Below, piece by piece: positions 45,836-57,084 of a stretch of DNA of 64,000 nucleotides (the stretch's first letter is position 1; the number at the start of each line of letters is the position of its first letter). A program made the position numbers and the translations under genes. The DNA is taken from the NCBI GenBank assembly GCA_039000515.1, contig JBCFYV010011164.1:38632032-38696031 (forward strand), read 5' to 3'. The DNA comes from Timema cristinae (taxonomy: Eukaryota > Arthropoda > Insecta > Phasmatodea > Timematidae). The notes beneath the pieces are model-generated. The model saw only the letters and a program-made list of their open reading frames with translations, did no database searches and had not been told where the DNA came from.

Positions 45836-46249
45836 GCGGGAATTGTTATACAATTAAAATTATATCCATATCGCAGTGCAAGTGGGCTAAACTTCAGGCT
45901 ATTTTGGTCTTGTTTTACGCTGATGCTAATCAGGATTTTAATCCTGTCTGAATATACTTGGGTTGGAGGGTACTATCTCTATATTTAATATAAAAAATAT
46001 ATCTTTTCCATCCCTACCCCTGAAGAACAGTAATAATTAGTTCATAAATATCCCTAACGAGAAGTAAGATGCGATTAAATGTGTTATTACATACATTAAA
46101 CTAATATTCATATAATCAAAGAACATGGCTATCCCATCACACAACCTTAAAACTACCTTAAACTATAACTGGCCTAAATACTTTATCCAATGTTGACGAC
46201 ATAGATGTTTTTACCTTATGTAGCTTGTCCTAATAAAACTGATTAATAC
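45836..46249. other. No recognisable feature
   Basis: A+T-rich. Confidence 0.5.
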
Positions 46250-46440
46250 AAGTGCTCAAGCAGACTAAGGGGTAAGTGTCATAATGAGCAAGGTTGATGG
46301 GGAGGATTGGATTTAAATCCCTAATTTATAGGTTATTTTATAAATGTTTATTTTATGTGATTTTCCTCATCACTCTCCCCGGGTTTTCTCTACACAACTT
46401 CTAGGTTACCGTCCTCACACATATAATTAATTTAACCTTT
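46250..46440 (+). mobile_element. SINE-B-like copy, diverged
   Basis: 'cagactaaggggtaagtgtc' (A-box), 'ggatttaaatccctaa' (B-box), body 'ccccgggttttctctacaca'. The 3' end merges with the TSD of the next SINE. Confidence 0.55.
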
Positions 46441-46772
46441 ACTAGCCCGTGTGAAATTGGTGACCTGGTGGTCTAGGGGTAAGGTGTCAGACTTCTATGC
46501 TGGCGGCCGGGGTTCAATCCTCGGTCCCGGCAAAGATTTATCTGATTACCAAACCTTCCTTCACCTCTGACAAGACATATTGTGAATGTGGGGAATGCCA
46601 GGCCTCCACCATGGTTCGGATTCCACGTTAAACTGTAGGTCCTTCATTTCATCTCACAATCACCCTACCATTACACATTAGCGTAAGTGCGTATAACCCG
46701 AACGGGTAGTAAGACGCGGTGCTAATAATAATAATATAATAATAATAATAATAATAATAATTAATAATAATA

Positions 46773-46813
<41 letters not shown>

Positions 46814-46825
46814 TAATAATAATAA

Positions 46826-46856
<31 letters not shown>

Positions 46857-46958
46857 AATTAATAATTAATAATAATAATAATAAAATAATATTAATAATA
46901 TAATAATAATAATTATAATAATAATAATATAATTTAATAATAATAAATAATAATAATA

Positions 46959-47040
<82 letters not shown>

Positions 47041-47054
47041 AGCCGTCTGTAAAG
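46441..47054 (+). mobile_element. SINE-A with very long (AAT)n tail
   Basis: SINE body 46,459-46,720, boxes intact, followed by about 315 bp of AAT units with scattered single-base slips up to 47,037. The left flank 'actagcccgtgtgaaat' and right flank 'actagccgtctgtaaag' look like a mutated TSD. The tail is over ten times longer than in the other copies. Confidence 0.94.
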
Positions 47055-47609
47055 TTTAATTTTAAATAGATGGTACGGAACTCTGAACGGACTTTCTCCC
47101 TACATTGTTTAAAAATGGAGATATTTACTCAAAACTCTAAATATATGGGAAACCATATAATATATACTAGCAAACTCGAGCAAAAATAGCGTTATAATAA
47201 CGTTTAACATTTCCTGACTCCTGGATTTAAATTCTATGATTTTCTTTATAAAGAATTAAAGTCCTCACGAGTATATTTATACAAAAAAGAAGAAAGATAT
47301 TGTGTCGTCAAGGGTAAGTATTTAGTATTTAAATTTCAAATTCCAGTTAGAATTATCGACATTTTATTGGGGGCTGCACATCCTATTTTTATCACGTTTT
47401 TATTAAATTCTTCATTTATAAATTTAGAAACATAAAAAGGTAAATATTGATTATCGAGTCTTAAATAATAGATATAGATAATTGCAGTACAAATATTTCC
47501 TCTAAGAAGTTAATGAAGAAGGAACACATAATTTTTGAGAGATTTAGTTATCTACTTACTCTACGTAATTAGAGAATTATTGCGTTAAAACCTAAGTAGT
47601 ATCTCTGTA
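47055..47609. other. No recognisable feature
   Basis: A+T-rich. Confidence 0.5.
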
Positions 47610-48665
47610 CAACAAAAGATCACAAAATTGTATCAACATATTTTCCAACATCTCCGAAACAATTGGTTTTATAAAAATATGTTTCAAATAACAGTTTTTT
47701 TTATTATTTTTAATAGTACTACAAATTAGCAATATAAGTTATTTAGTACAAACAAGTGCAGAAATATGGAAATGTCCGCTTCTGTAGAGTACTCAGTCAT
47801 TTTCATAGGAAAATGAAAATAGCCATTTTGTTTATAATCTTAATCGACGCTTAGATAGAATTATAATCAAATCGTTAGAATAGATTTTCAGGAAATCAAT
47901 CTTTTCTCTTTTTGCCCTTTATTAAAACTACTCTTAATTTTAGGGTTAAACAGACATACAAATAGACGACATTGCAAAAACCCATTTTTAGGGTTAAGTT
48001 GCTCATGAAACGTTGACATCCATAAAAATTTCTGTTACAATATTTTGACGGTCGCAATACTTTATTTTCAGTGTTAAAAAAGTTAAAAAACATATAATTT
48101 GCGTTTAACTTGAAAATTATCGGTTTTATATAAAATATGTTTCAATTAATATATTTGTATTATAAATAGACCTACATATCTGCAACAATAATTAATTTCA
48201 TATCTCAAATAATTTCGGAGATGTGATAAAACAAAAATGAAAATGTATGCATCATATCGGAATACTTAAAGTCATTTTGCAGAAAAAATGAGAGCCTTCA
48301 TAATGTTTATAATATTTATCAATGATTAGAAGTAAAATTTAATGAAAATCATTAGAGTTGATTTTGATAAAATCGATTTTCTCTTTACACCGTTCAGTAA
48401 ACTACCCTTAATTTTAGGGTTTAATATAAATGCCAGAAATCACTGCGAGCAACCCGATAAAAACCCTAGATACCAAGTTTTAACCCGATCGGTAAAGTAG
48501 TTTAGGCTCTGGTCTGAGGTACAGACATACAGACTGACAGACAGACAGATTGAAACACAAAAACCTCTTTTTCGGACTCGGTGGGTCATGAATCTTTGAA
48601 ATTCATCAATATCTTGAGTTATATTTTTTTGACGATCACAATAATTTCTCTACCTGTAAGATAGC
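47610..48665 (-). repeat. R1 dispersed repeat, dimeric copy
   Basis: Mirror of 19,780-20,850. The end 'cacaataatttctctacctg' (48,640) complements that start, and 'accctagataccaagtttta', 'ggtaaagtagtttaggctc' follow. The inner module again occurs twice ('ccttaattttagggttt' near 48,409 and 'cttaattttagggttaaac' near 47,934). A 'gacagacagacaga' run lies at 48,535. The frame 47896-48093 is repeat sequence. Confidence 0.88.
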
Positions 48666-48949
48666 AAGAAATTAAAAATAACACTAATGAAAACTAAAGA
48701 ATATGAGACAAGGCCATAGCTCTAAGCAGGACCCCATATTTCTGGTCACTCTTCTTATTTTAGAACAGTTTGCTTATTGATAGAGTATTGATACCGGTGA
48801 GGTAGTATTCTTTTCCTCAAATTATGAAAAACTACATCTGGCTTTATTTATTTTTCTAGAGACATTTGAATTAGATTTACGATGCATACATTTAAATGAA
48901 CTAACTAGGATTTATTTGGACTCCTACTTTACCCAGACATGGTCTAAGG
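48666..48949. other. No recognisable feature
   Basis: A+T-rich. Confidence 0.5.
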
Positions 48950-49299
48950 CAGTGTCTAGAAAACTTGTTTGACCACGACCATAAATATATTGTTTTAACG
49001 CCTTGGCCACACAAAGTGACATTATATGTAGTTCAGATTACATAGTAGTTTGAATTAGATTATTGTTAAAAAAAAACATTATTTGAATTAATCTAAATAA
49101 CAAAACAAAATCAATTTCAATATTTTTGTAATCAGACAATATGTAAACAAACATTTTAATAATAATAATATTGCACTTTTGTGCTACAACAATCGTAGCC
49201 CAGAAATTGAAATATTACCCAGTATCATTGTCCAGGGGAAGCCCGAATCTACTAGTCATAAATCCTTTCAGTTTTCAGTTATTATCTTCATGTCCCGAT

Positions 49300-49506
49300 G
49301 AGATGAGGTGATGGTGATAGTGAGTATGAGGGTGTGGAAACAGTGGAAATACCTATAACCTAACCGAGCCTAGTATTAACCAAACACTCTTTACTGTTGG
49401 ATTAACTCCCCTTTCGAGAAAAATACCCAGATGCTAGCCGGAATCGAACCTGGGATCCCGAGGCTTATATCCAGGTGCACTGATCATTATATCACGGAGT
49501 CGGTAA
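49300..49506 (-). mobile_element. SINE-C copy
   Basis: Reversed head 'tgcactgatcattatatcac' and B-box 'ggaatcgaacctggg'. Reversed body 'actcccctttcgagaaaaat'. The 3' end reaches 'gtgatggtgatagtg'. Confidence 0.85.
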
Positions 49507-50499
49507 CAATTTTTAACGAAAATTTGACTTTTGTACAATGTTCGGTATAAGGCAATAAAAATTATTGAAGTTATTCTTCTTTAGGCGCGTTATGAAAAAA
49601 TGATGAGAGTGAAATTTTAAGATGCGGGCGCATCACTGTAACACAAAAGTAACAGGTTGAAGCTAAACCGCTCATTAAGTCTCGAAAAAAGTCCAACAAA
49701 ATAGAAAAGAACTCTGTATCGCGAGTTGTACGTCATAAAGAAATGTATACTATGTTATTCCCTTCTATGGTAGCTCGTCGCCTCTGATCACTGTTTTCAT
49801 ATATATAATATTTATCCACATGTTTCTAGTTTCTACATTCACAACACGTGTTTTAGTTTCATACAAGTGCGGATTATATATGTGCTAATAAATTATATTC
49901 AGTAGGATTTAAATTGAATATTTTTATTAATATTATTTACTATTCGTAAATATTAGTGAAAAATATTGTGCTTATAGACTTTTTCAAGTGCTCCAATATA
50001 ATTGAGTTTAACTATTCGTATGTATTATTTATTGATAAAAATTAAAATATTATTATTTAACATAATTAATACTAAATATTATTAAATTATTATTGTTAAA
50101 TATTTATTATTGGTTATTTAATATTTACAAAATAAAGAAATAAAATTATTACTGATGCCAAATAAGTATAACTTCCCACGCGCGTACATAAGTACACACA
50201 CCCATTTTTTCAGTGCCAATTAAAATGTTGTTTCAAAATTGGGGAGGGTTCTGTTGAGGTTTTATTTTGTTTAAATAAATGTTAATAGATAAATTGAATC
50301 AATTTCAGTAACTTTTTAATCTTACGAATAGAAAATTACAGAATATTTTCACGATAAATGTGTCTCATTTAGCATAATTTTGTAGGCAAGCCCTTCGAGT
50401 GCGAGTTCTATGTTGATGAACAGAGTTTAAAGCAAACCATTCTGAGGATCCAGGTGTCTTCTTAATATAATCATGATTGTTACAATAACATAAAATCTT
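49507..50499. other. No recognisable feature
   Basis: A+T-rich, with runs of 'attaatattattta' type. Confidence 0.5.
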
Positions 50500-51060
50500 C
50501 TTCAAGGAGCTACTGGGGCGTCACACTCTCGCCGAAAAACTAGTATATATCAGAAAAGTGGTCACGTTACGAGCTTTATGCCAATCACAAAATTTCCGCC
50601 TCATTGCGTAAGCTTGTTTCGCTAAAGTTCAACTCATCTCTACTTCGTCCGCTCTGCCTGAATGGTTCGGCATAGGCGAACCAATCAAATTTCAGAACCA
50701 ACCATCTCAAATCAATGCGCATGCACATTTAACCACGCATGCGCTCTACAGCCAGAAGCTAGCAGACATCTTCGTTGGCCGTTGTAAGTTTGAAATAACA
50801 CGTTATTGTAAAGCGTGTGTATCGATGTATTGGATTGTGCCACGACACAGCGTTATAATTTGAAAAGTTCCATCGGGAGAATTATCTAAAATATGTGTTT
50901 ATTCACTAGAAAATAAAATATATTGATAATCAGATGTTTTAAGTTACTGGTGCAATGCATCATGGGTCAATATAGAGCGTGTGAATTGCGGCGCAGCTGA
51001 CTCAGATTCTCTTTCTATTTTTGGCGAACGTGTGAATCTAGCCTTAGGCTAAATTTTCAA
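50500..51060. promoter_or_regulatory. G+C-richer patch with paired NRF-1-like palindromes
   Basis: 'tgcgcatgcac' at about 50,716 and 'acgcatgcgctctaca' at about 50,738 lie 22 bp apart in an otherwise A+T-rich region. A 'ttgtaagttt' splice-donor-like string follows at 50,782. This could be a promoter with a first exon, or the promoter end of a DNA transposon. No coding exon is seen downstream. Confidence 0.3.
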
Positions 51061-51312
51061 AAGGGCAAAAGAGTATTTTAAACTTCGTGAATGAGAATGG
51101 TATTGTCTTGAGCTGGGTCTAAAGTTCTAGTATTGGAGGTTTTCAAAACCTTGTTTCAAAACTACTGCTATTATAAATATCTAAGCCTACTGAATACACC
51201 ATTTTGATATCTCTAAATTTTTTGAAAAATATTGGTTAAAGCCTTCCCACAACCATCAGAAATATTCTTGCGACTCTCATTAGGGCCACGACCCTGGGAT
51301 TGGGAACCACTG

Positions 51313-51559
51313 GTAAATGGTTTTACTAACATTTTTTTCGGTGGAGGTAAGGTAAAGGTTTTAGTCTCACTTTATATCAAGTCGTTAATAACCTCAGGTT
51401 TGAAATTAGGAATCTAAAAATAAAAAAATTTAAATTTATAAGATTGATACGTCAATTTTTTTTAAAAAACTAGGTTTTCTAACTCAAGGATAAATAATTA
51501 ATGATAGTTTAATTTTAAATTATTGAAAGCAAACAAAATGTTTTGACATAATTTATTTT
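51313..51559. other. A+T-rich spacer
   Basis: No feature seen. Confidence 0.5.
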
Positions 51560-51800
51560 AGCTAAAACACATTACTTTCTCACTACCTTACAGATAGTAC
51601 AAAAAATATTGTGATCATCAAATAAATTTAACTCAAAATGTTGATGAATTTTGACTATTTATAATCCCTGTATCCGTAAAAGTGTGTTTAACGATGCCAT
51701 CTGTCTGTATATACCCTAGAGTAGAGCTTAAACTATTTTACTGATCGGGCTAAACATTGTTTTTTAATATTAACCTAAATCTTAGAAATTTCATACTATT
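51560..51800 (+). repeat. R1 dispersed repeat, 5' part
   Basis: 'actttctcactaccttacag' and 'tattgtgatcatcaaataaa' match the R1 start, then 'gagcttaaactattttactg' and 'atcgggctaaac'. It ends soon after. Confidence 0.78.
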
Positions 51801-52222
51801 TTAGATTGTAGTTTAAACACCAATGCTATTAATAATTTAATATAAAGGGATATTTAACCTTGACCCCTCAGTCAGCAGAAATTTATTTTATTTTCATCTG
51901 GTGTCATGTTACCCCCGGTCTTGATAAGGCTTCCATGTCAGCAACATTTTTTTTATATTTAAATCCTAAAGTCTATATAATCAATTCTCAAAACATAAGC
52001 TTGTCTAATCAAACTTTAACCTTGGGTGTCGAGCTCCTCCACAGAGATAAATAGTCCGAAAGCAACAGCCTAGTTCCTCTACTTCTAAGGGGAAGGAAGA
52101 TTCGAATAACCCTCTTCATTCCATGGAAATCTAAGGTAACAGGAGGAACTTCGTGGAGGAAATTACAAAAATTAGAAAAAAATACACTAACGCATTAACG
52201 TATTAGTTTAGGTAGGGTAGGA
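51801..52222. other. No recognisable feature
   Basis: The 64-codon frame 51860-52054 has no recognisable motif. Confidence 0.45.
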
Positions 52223-52224
52223 AC

Positions 52225-52225
<1 letters not shown>

Positions 52226-52250
<25 letters not shown>
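52226..52250. repeat. (TA)n microsatellite
   Basis: A short TA run 50 bp before the 56/112-bp array. Confidence 0.95.
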
Positions 52251-52255
<5 letters not shown>

Positions 52256-52279
52256 TGAAAGTTTTGAAAGTTAGGTTTG

Positions 52280-52738
52280 TACTAGGCTATTGCACTTGGA
52301 CTACTTATCATCTTTTTAGTGAGATATCGTGGAAAGACTACTCTATTTCACTCTGAATACTAATAACCCCTTCATTGAGGTGTTTTGGAGGAACCAGGTT
52401 ATTACACTCTGACTACTTATAATCCTTTTAGTGAGGTATCGTGAGAAGACTAGTCTATTTCACTCTGAATACTAATAACCCCTTCATTGAGGTATTGTGG
52501 AGGAAATAGGCTATTACATTCTGACTACTTATAATCCCTTTAGTGAGGTATCGTGGGAAGACTAGTCTATTTCACTTTGAATACTAATAACCCCTTCATT
52601 GAGGTGTTGTGGATAAACTAGGCTATTGCAATAGGACTACTTATAATCTCTCCATTGAGTTGCTGTGTAAGAAATATGCTATTACACTCTGTCTACTTAT
52701 AATCCCTTCCTTGAGGTATAGTGAATTAACTCGACAAC
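52280..52738. repeat. 56/112-bp higher-order tandem array
   Basis: 'actacttataatc' occurs at 52,300, 52,412, 52,524 and 52,636 (112-bp steps) and then at 52,692 (56 bp). Within each 112-bp unit the halves are related ('ctattacactctgactactt' against 'ctatttcactctgaatacta'). The 56-bp monomer therefore became a dimeric unit that was then amplified. Confidence 0.94.
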
Positions 52739-53209
52739 CCATGATTCCCCTTTACATCCCTCCACCCTCCACCGCCCAGTGAAGGAACTCGATTATGCTA
52801 TTTTTAACATCAACCAGTACTACACTAAAGTATGCCCTTTTATTTATCTTCACCTCTTCTCATTTTAATATTATACTATTGTTATCATCCTCAAAATGGA
52901 ATCACCACATATCACTTGAGCATTTCAATAGACCACCTATGCCACATATTAAACGGATAATGCATCCTATATAATCTCAAACATAATATCACCCCTAATT
53001 TTAATACCATGTGCCTGACATTTTAGTACTTAACTTCCCAATCTATGCTCGGTAGTGTTGGTGAGAGTGTATATGTGTGTGTGTGTGTGCTATATTAAAT
53101 TGAACGGTACCTGGTATCAATAAATCCAAGAATGTTATGAAATATAAAAAATAATTATTTATTGAGATCTAAATTAATGTCAATTTTGGATAAACATTTC
53201 TTTAGAAGA
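52739..53209. other. No gene; short (TG)n
   Basis: 'tatgtgtgtgtgtgtgtgct' at about 53,072. Otherwise nothing seen. Confidence 0.55.
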
Positions 53210-53447
53210 GGTAGGTAGGCTTGTGGATAAAAAAGTGAATCTTAATTTGTCTAGTTTTCTGGTGACTGGTAGTTTAGGGTTCAAATCCTGGTCAGAGTGT
53301 TGTAAAATATATTTTATCAAATAGTTTTCTACTTCTCCTTTAAGCTAATAAGAGTACACTTTCTCTAAATATAACGTTCTTCAGTCATACCACTTTAGTG
53401 TAAATATTTTGATAGCCCGTACGGGTAGTAAGATGTGGTGTACTGTA
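53210..53447 (+). mobile_element. SINE-B copy
   Basis: 'ggcttgtggataaaaaagtg' head, B-box 'gggttcaaatcctgg', 3' end 'gatagcccgtacgggtagta' and 'agatgtggtgtac' (the shared tail). Confidence 0.8.
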
Positions 53448-53674
53448 CATAAACCAATATAAACACATGTTTTCTAGCCGATTTTATAAGCCTACATAGT
53501 TGTAACCAGTCAGAAGATGAGATCTGTTTGTTCTAATTGCCCACATAAGTTTCTAGGATCGAGTTTCTGTAACGTAATTTGTTTTCATCATCGACTCTTA
53601 ATATTCGTTCAACTATATATATGTGCTAGTTTCGATAATGTGATAAAGAAAAAGTTGAATTTATAGAAAATATA
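53448..53674. other. A+T-rich spacer
   Basis: No feature seen. Confidence 0.5.
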
Positions 53675-54250
53675 GCCGAATTTGCATGGAGGGAGAGCGG
53701 AAAATTTAATTGGGAAAAAACCTCTCATTACACTCGTCTGGAATTCGAACTCCGATCTCCTCGCCATCGGTAGTTCAAGCTATTGCGATTGTATTTGCGT
53801 GGAGGGAAAGTGGTAAATAATTTAGGAAAATCCCTCTCAGTGCACCCGACTGGGATCAAACCCCATTCTCTCTGTATTTGGCAGTCTAGTTCGACACGAG
53901 AGTAGCGCGTTAGATTACGTGGGAACCGAAGTGGGTGTATATTTAATTAATGTACACACTTTGATACTGGGATTGAATCCGGAAACTTAATTCTTTTTAG
54001 AACCACGTCTTTATACACGTTTGGTCTATAAGCTTATGTAATAATTACACTAATGGTTTTAGGGATTAGGAAGGTTATATTTAGAGGAACTGTACTCGCA
54101 TTTGAGGGGAAAGTGAGTGAAAAATCATTTCCGAAAAACAGCCCTCAGTATACCTGGCTGAGATTTGAATCTCGATGTCCCCATCATTGGCAGTATATTC
54201 TACTGTGAGGGTAGCGTGTTAGACCACGCGGCCATTGAAGCCAGTGGAAG
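53675..54250 (-). mobile_element. Cluster of three minus-strand SINE-B copies
   Basis: Bodies with 'ttgcatggagggagagcgg' (53,688), 'tttgcgtggagggaaagtgg' (53,797) and 'catttgaggggaaagtgagt' (54,100). Reversed B-boxes 'ggaattcgaactccgatc', 'gggatcaaacccc' and 'gatttgaatctcg'. Reversed A-boxes 'cgttagattacgtgg' and 'gtgttagaccacgcggcc'. The first copy loses its head at about 53,795, exactly where the next begins. Confidence 0.88.
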
Positions 54251-54884
54251 CTTAGGTGTTGCTTATCAAGTCTCCCCCACAAGTTATTTATTATTGTTCT
54301 TAATTATAAGAGTCCCACAAAACACCAAGAAATAACATCAACTAGTGTTTATTACTATTATCAATTTTTGTTTTCCTAATGGTGGGTCGTACCACGGTGG
54401 CTCTTGACGCGGTTATGTCACCAGAAATCCTCTTGATCCTTCCTATAATTACCTTTTACCTTGATGCTATCCATTATCTGGTAACTTATACGGTCTCTTC
54501 CTTTCTTTCTAGCCACCATAACATAACGTCAACGAGATAAATTAATTTTTATTTAAATGATGTTAAATGAACTGTGAGAACCTAGTTTTAAGGCATCAAA
54601 ATCTCAAACAATAGTAGACTAACTAATTGTTGGTGAGATTCGAATCTCACTTGAGTTAGCTAGTGAGTGGTTTTAACATACCCTCCTAACAGTAATTTGG
54701 GCTCAGTTTTTATACCACTTAAAAATAAATCTTTTATAATTATGGGATAGACTGTAACTAAACAAAAATAGTAGGAATAAACATAACAAAATTAATATGT
54801 TCTTAAAGTGTAAAGAGTCTTACAACTTTTTTTAGCTCCTGTTCACACACAATGTTGGTCCTAGGAGCTATATCTCCAGTCTCA
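54251..54884. other. No recognisable feature
   Basis: Moderately A+T-rich. 'gagattcgaatctcactt' at about 54,635 is a stray reversed B-box. Confidence 0.45.
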
Positions 54885-55045
54885 TCTCCACAAGATTAAC
54901 ATTAACTGAGAGATCGAGGTTCTAATCCTGGCCAGGCGTTCTATGATAATTTTCCTAAATAATTGCTCACCCATTTTCTCCACAAATGCAAGTACATCTC
55001 GACTAGATTATACCTTAATCGTCCCTATTCTAATAATTTATAGAA
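54885..55045 (+). mobile_element. SINE-B copy, partial
   Basis: 'ctgagagatcgaggttctaa' then 'tcctggccagg' (B-box), body 'ttctccacaaatgcaagtac'. Confidence 0.75.
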
Positions 55046-55714
55046 TTGGGTAGTTGCATGTTTAGTGATACTCACAGAAATAAAAACAAAACACTCGAAC
55101 CCAAGATTAAAAGTTTCTTTTCTGTGAAGTCAGCTGCAATAAATTGTATTTTCTCGTTTATTATTTGAATTATGGTAAATATATCTTTTGTCGATCTTTA
55201 AATAGGCTAAATTAGTTTGAAACGTTCAGAGCAGTTGAATAAACTTATATTATAAACCAAACTCTAATCTTTTTAGTAGTATAGTCACCATACACCTTTC
55301 TTATTCCTTTTTTTAGTTCGGAATGTTTGCGTAGCTCATTTCCCGGAAGATGCCTTTGTTATTGTTAATATAACGATATGGGCCATAAACAAACATTTAT
55401 AGCAAGTTTAATGTCCAAACGAGAGCATATTTGAAAGACATAAATTTTGAAAGTATCTCGAAACCTTTCTTAAATGTCAGGGACGGAATATTAAATGTTA
55501 AGTGAGAACAATACAGGATGACCGAAAAGAAACGCGATGTATAGTAATGTTTGTACATACGGACATCAACATTTTTATAGGATGTTAACATGTTCACTTT
55601 TTAAAGCATATTGTGTTTATTCTAAGGGGTAAGACCTAGAAAGTATTCGTTGGATAAAATTTGCTCGCATTAGTGTGAATATGGAATGACTAAACTTCAT
55701 CTTGGAAACTAGCT
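55046..55714. other. No recognisable feature
   Basis: A+T-rich. 'tacaggatgaccgaaaagaa' at 55,512 resembles a DNA-transposon tip but was not paired. The frame 55397-55597 has no motif. Confidence 0.4.
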
Positions 55715-55792
55715 CCAATGGTTCCGGCTGAGATTCAAACCTCGTACCCATCACTATTGGTGACGTATATTACGATCCTGATGACTTGGCTA
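55715..55792 (-). mobile_element. SINE-B-like head fragment
   Basis: Reversed B-box 'gagattcaaacctcg' followed by 'ccatcactattggtgac'. The A-box side is poorly kept. Confidence 0.55.
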
Positions 55793-55929
55793 ATTTTAGC
55801 ACTGGTGTGAGTGGTCTGGAGTTTGACGCTGTGTTATTGAAAGTAAGAACACCATATTTGATATGTTTGTTCAAATCGAATATTGTATTTTCACCACGTC
55901 TTAGTTTCCATTTGGATTATAAGAGTATC

Positions 55930-56185
55930 CGACACCTTAGATCAGTTGGTAGCGTGCCTATCTACTGAGCTAATGGTCCCGAGTTTTATTCCCGGCATGG
56001 TTGAAAAATGTATCATTGATGGAATGTGGGTATACATTTTCACATTGATAAATTAACGGCCAATGACTGGATGTTGTGCCTGTCCTAGTCTTAAGTTAGA
56101 TAATAAGGTATATGAAGCTACGACAAACCTAGCCAGCCGGTAGCGGAAAACATATGGCTTGAATAAAAAACTGACCCAGGGAACA
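55930..56185 (+). mobile_element. SINE-E reference copy
   Basis: A-box 'tagatcagttggtagcgtg' and B-box 'gagttttattcccgg' (diverged). Body 'tatacattttcacattgat' and 'ggccaatgactggatg'. 3' part 'ttgtgcctgtcctagtctta' and 'tatgaagctacgacaaac'. It is homologous to 38,165-38,350 and to the arms of the palindrome at 5,652-6,470. Confidence 0.8.
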
Positions 56186-56239
56186 GGCTGAAAACAGAAA
56201 TGGATATAAAAAAATATTAGCGTAGATTAATAACGCTAG

Positions 56240-56385
56240 TGGGACCAGAATGAGGGAAGATTTTGTATGGAGGGAGAGTGGAAAACATTTTCGGGGAAAA
56301 AATCTCCAGTAAAACCGACCGGGACTCAAACCCTGATTACCACAACCCTTGCAGTCCAGTTTAATGCGCCTGTTTCGTGCTACAC
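56240..56385 (-). mobile_element. SINE-B copy cut by a hAT tip
   Basis: Reversed body 'tttgtatggagggagagtgg' and B-box 'gggactcaaaccctgatta'. The head ends abruptly at 56,385, where a CAGTG tip begins. Part of the 117-codon minus frame 56129-56482 is this SINE. Confidence 0.8.
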
Positions 56386-56480
56386 CAGTGTTCCGCCAAC
56401 GGTGTGCCGTGGCACACTGGTGTAGGCTACTGTTGTGGATATACCGCGGTGCCAAGCGGCTACAGCCTAGAGTACCCCTC
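56386..56480 (+). mobile_element. hAT-like terminal fragment
   Basis: 'cagtgttccgccaacggtgt' followed by 'gccgtggcacactggtgt'. The phrase 'GTGTGCCGTGGCACACTGG' is characteristic of the tips of several animal hAT elements. A small palindrome (CCAGTGT...ACACTGG) is included. Only one end is seen. Confidence 0.55.
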
Positions 56481-56774
56481 ATCGCTGTTCACTAACAACA
56501 CGAATGAAGTTGCTACGAGTTGCACCCGTGCTTTATCCGCATTTATCACTTGAACTTAATAAATGTTTAAACACATCCGACCAAATAAAAAACTTTCGCC
56601 CAAAGTTAGGTATATGGATTACCCAGATTACTAATAGTTCGAATGAAATGTTGCCAATAAAGAAGTGAGCACAGGGCCAAAAGTTTAACCCTTCAATTTT
56701 GGAACATTTTAAGTTACTATAAGAAAAAATAATCCATACTTTAATAATTATCATCTACCTTAAAACTGTTGGAC
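56481..56774. other. A+T-rich spacer
   Basis: No feature. The minus frame 56533-56754 has no motif. Confidence 0.45.
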
Positions 56775-56882
56775 TGAGACCTTCAGTAGACACGACTGGG
56801 ATTAGAACCTCAATCTCCCCTTCATCGGCAATCTAGTCTACTACTAGAGAAGCGCCTTAGACCATGCGGTCACAAATATAGA
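56775..56882 (-). mobile_element. SINE-B head
   Basis: 'tcagtagacacgactgggat' then 'tagaacctcaatctcc' (reversed B-box), 'atctagtctactactagag' and 'ccttagaccatgcggtca' (reversed A-box). It ends soon after the tRNA part. Confidence 0.85.
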
Positions 56883-57084
56883 TCTAGCCATGTTATTATG
56901 CAATGCAAATACATAATAATATAAAGAGAGCGAATGAACACTGGACCTATTTTTACTCCAAGCCAACGCACTATCAAAATCTAAAATTTTGTATGTCAAT
57001 TAAAGTTCCTCTTCTTCTACCACTACGTGATTATAATGTAGAGTAAATATATTAGAGGGAGAGATGAATTTTATATTAAATTTA

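Larger units (their letters stand above)
48950..51312. mobile_element. Candidate hAT element, no transposase seen
   Basis: The left end 'cagtgtctagaaaac' then 'gaccacgacc' and the right end 'ggccacgaccctgggattgg', 'gaaccactg' fit the CAGTG...CACTG and 'GGTCGTGGCC' style of hAT tips. The flanking octamers (gtctaagg, gtaaatgg) agree at only 5 of 8 positions. The interior has a nested SINE-C and a G+C-richer patch but no transposase homology. It may be two separate old tips. Confidence 0.4.

Noticed and set aside
56129..56482. Longest ORF in the window (117 codons, minus)
   Set aside because: It runs through a reversed SINE-B, a hAT tip and part of the SINE-E 3' flank. The composition and junctions show it is a chance read-through.
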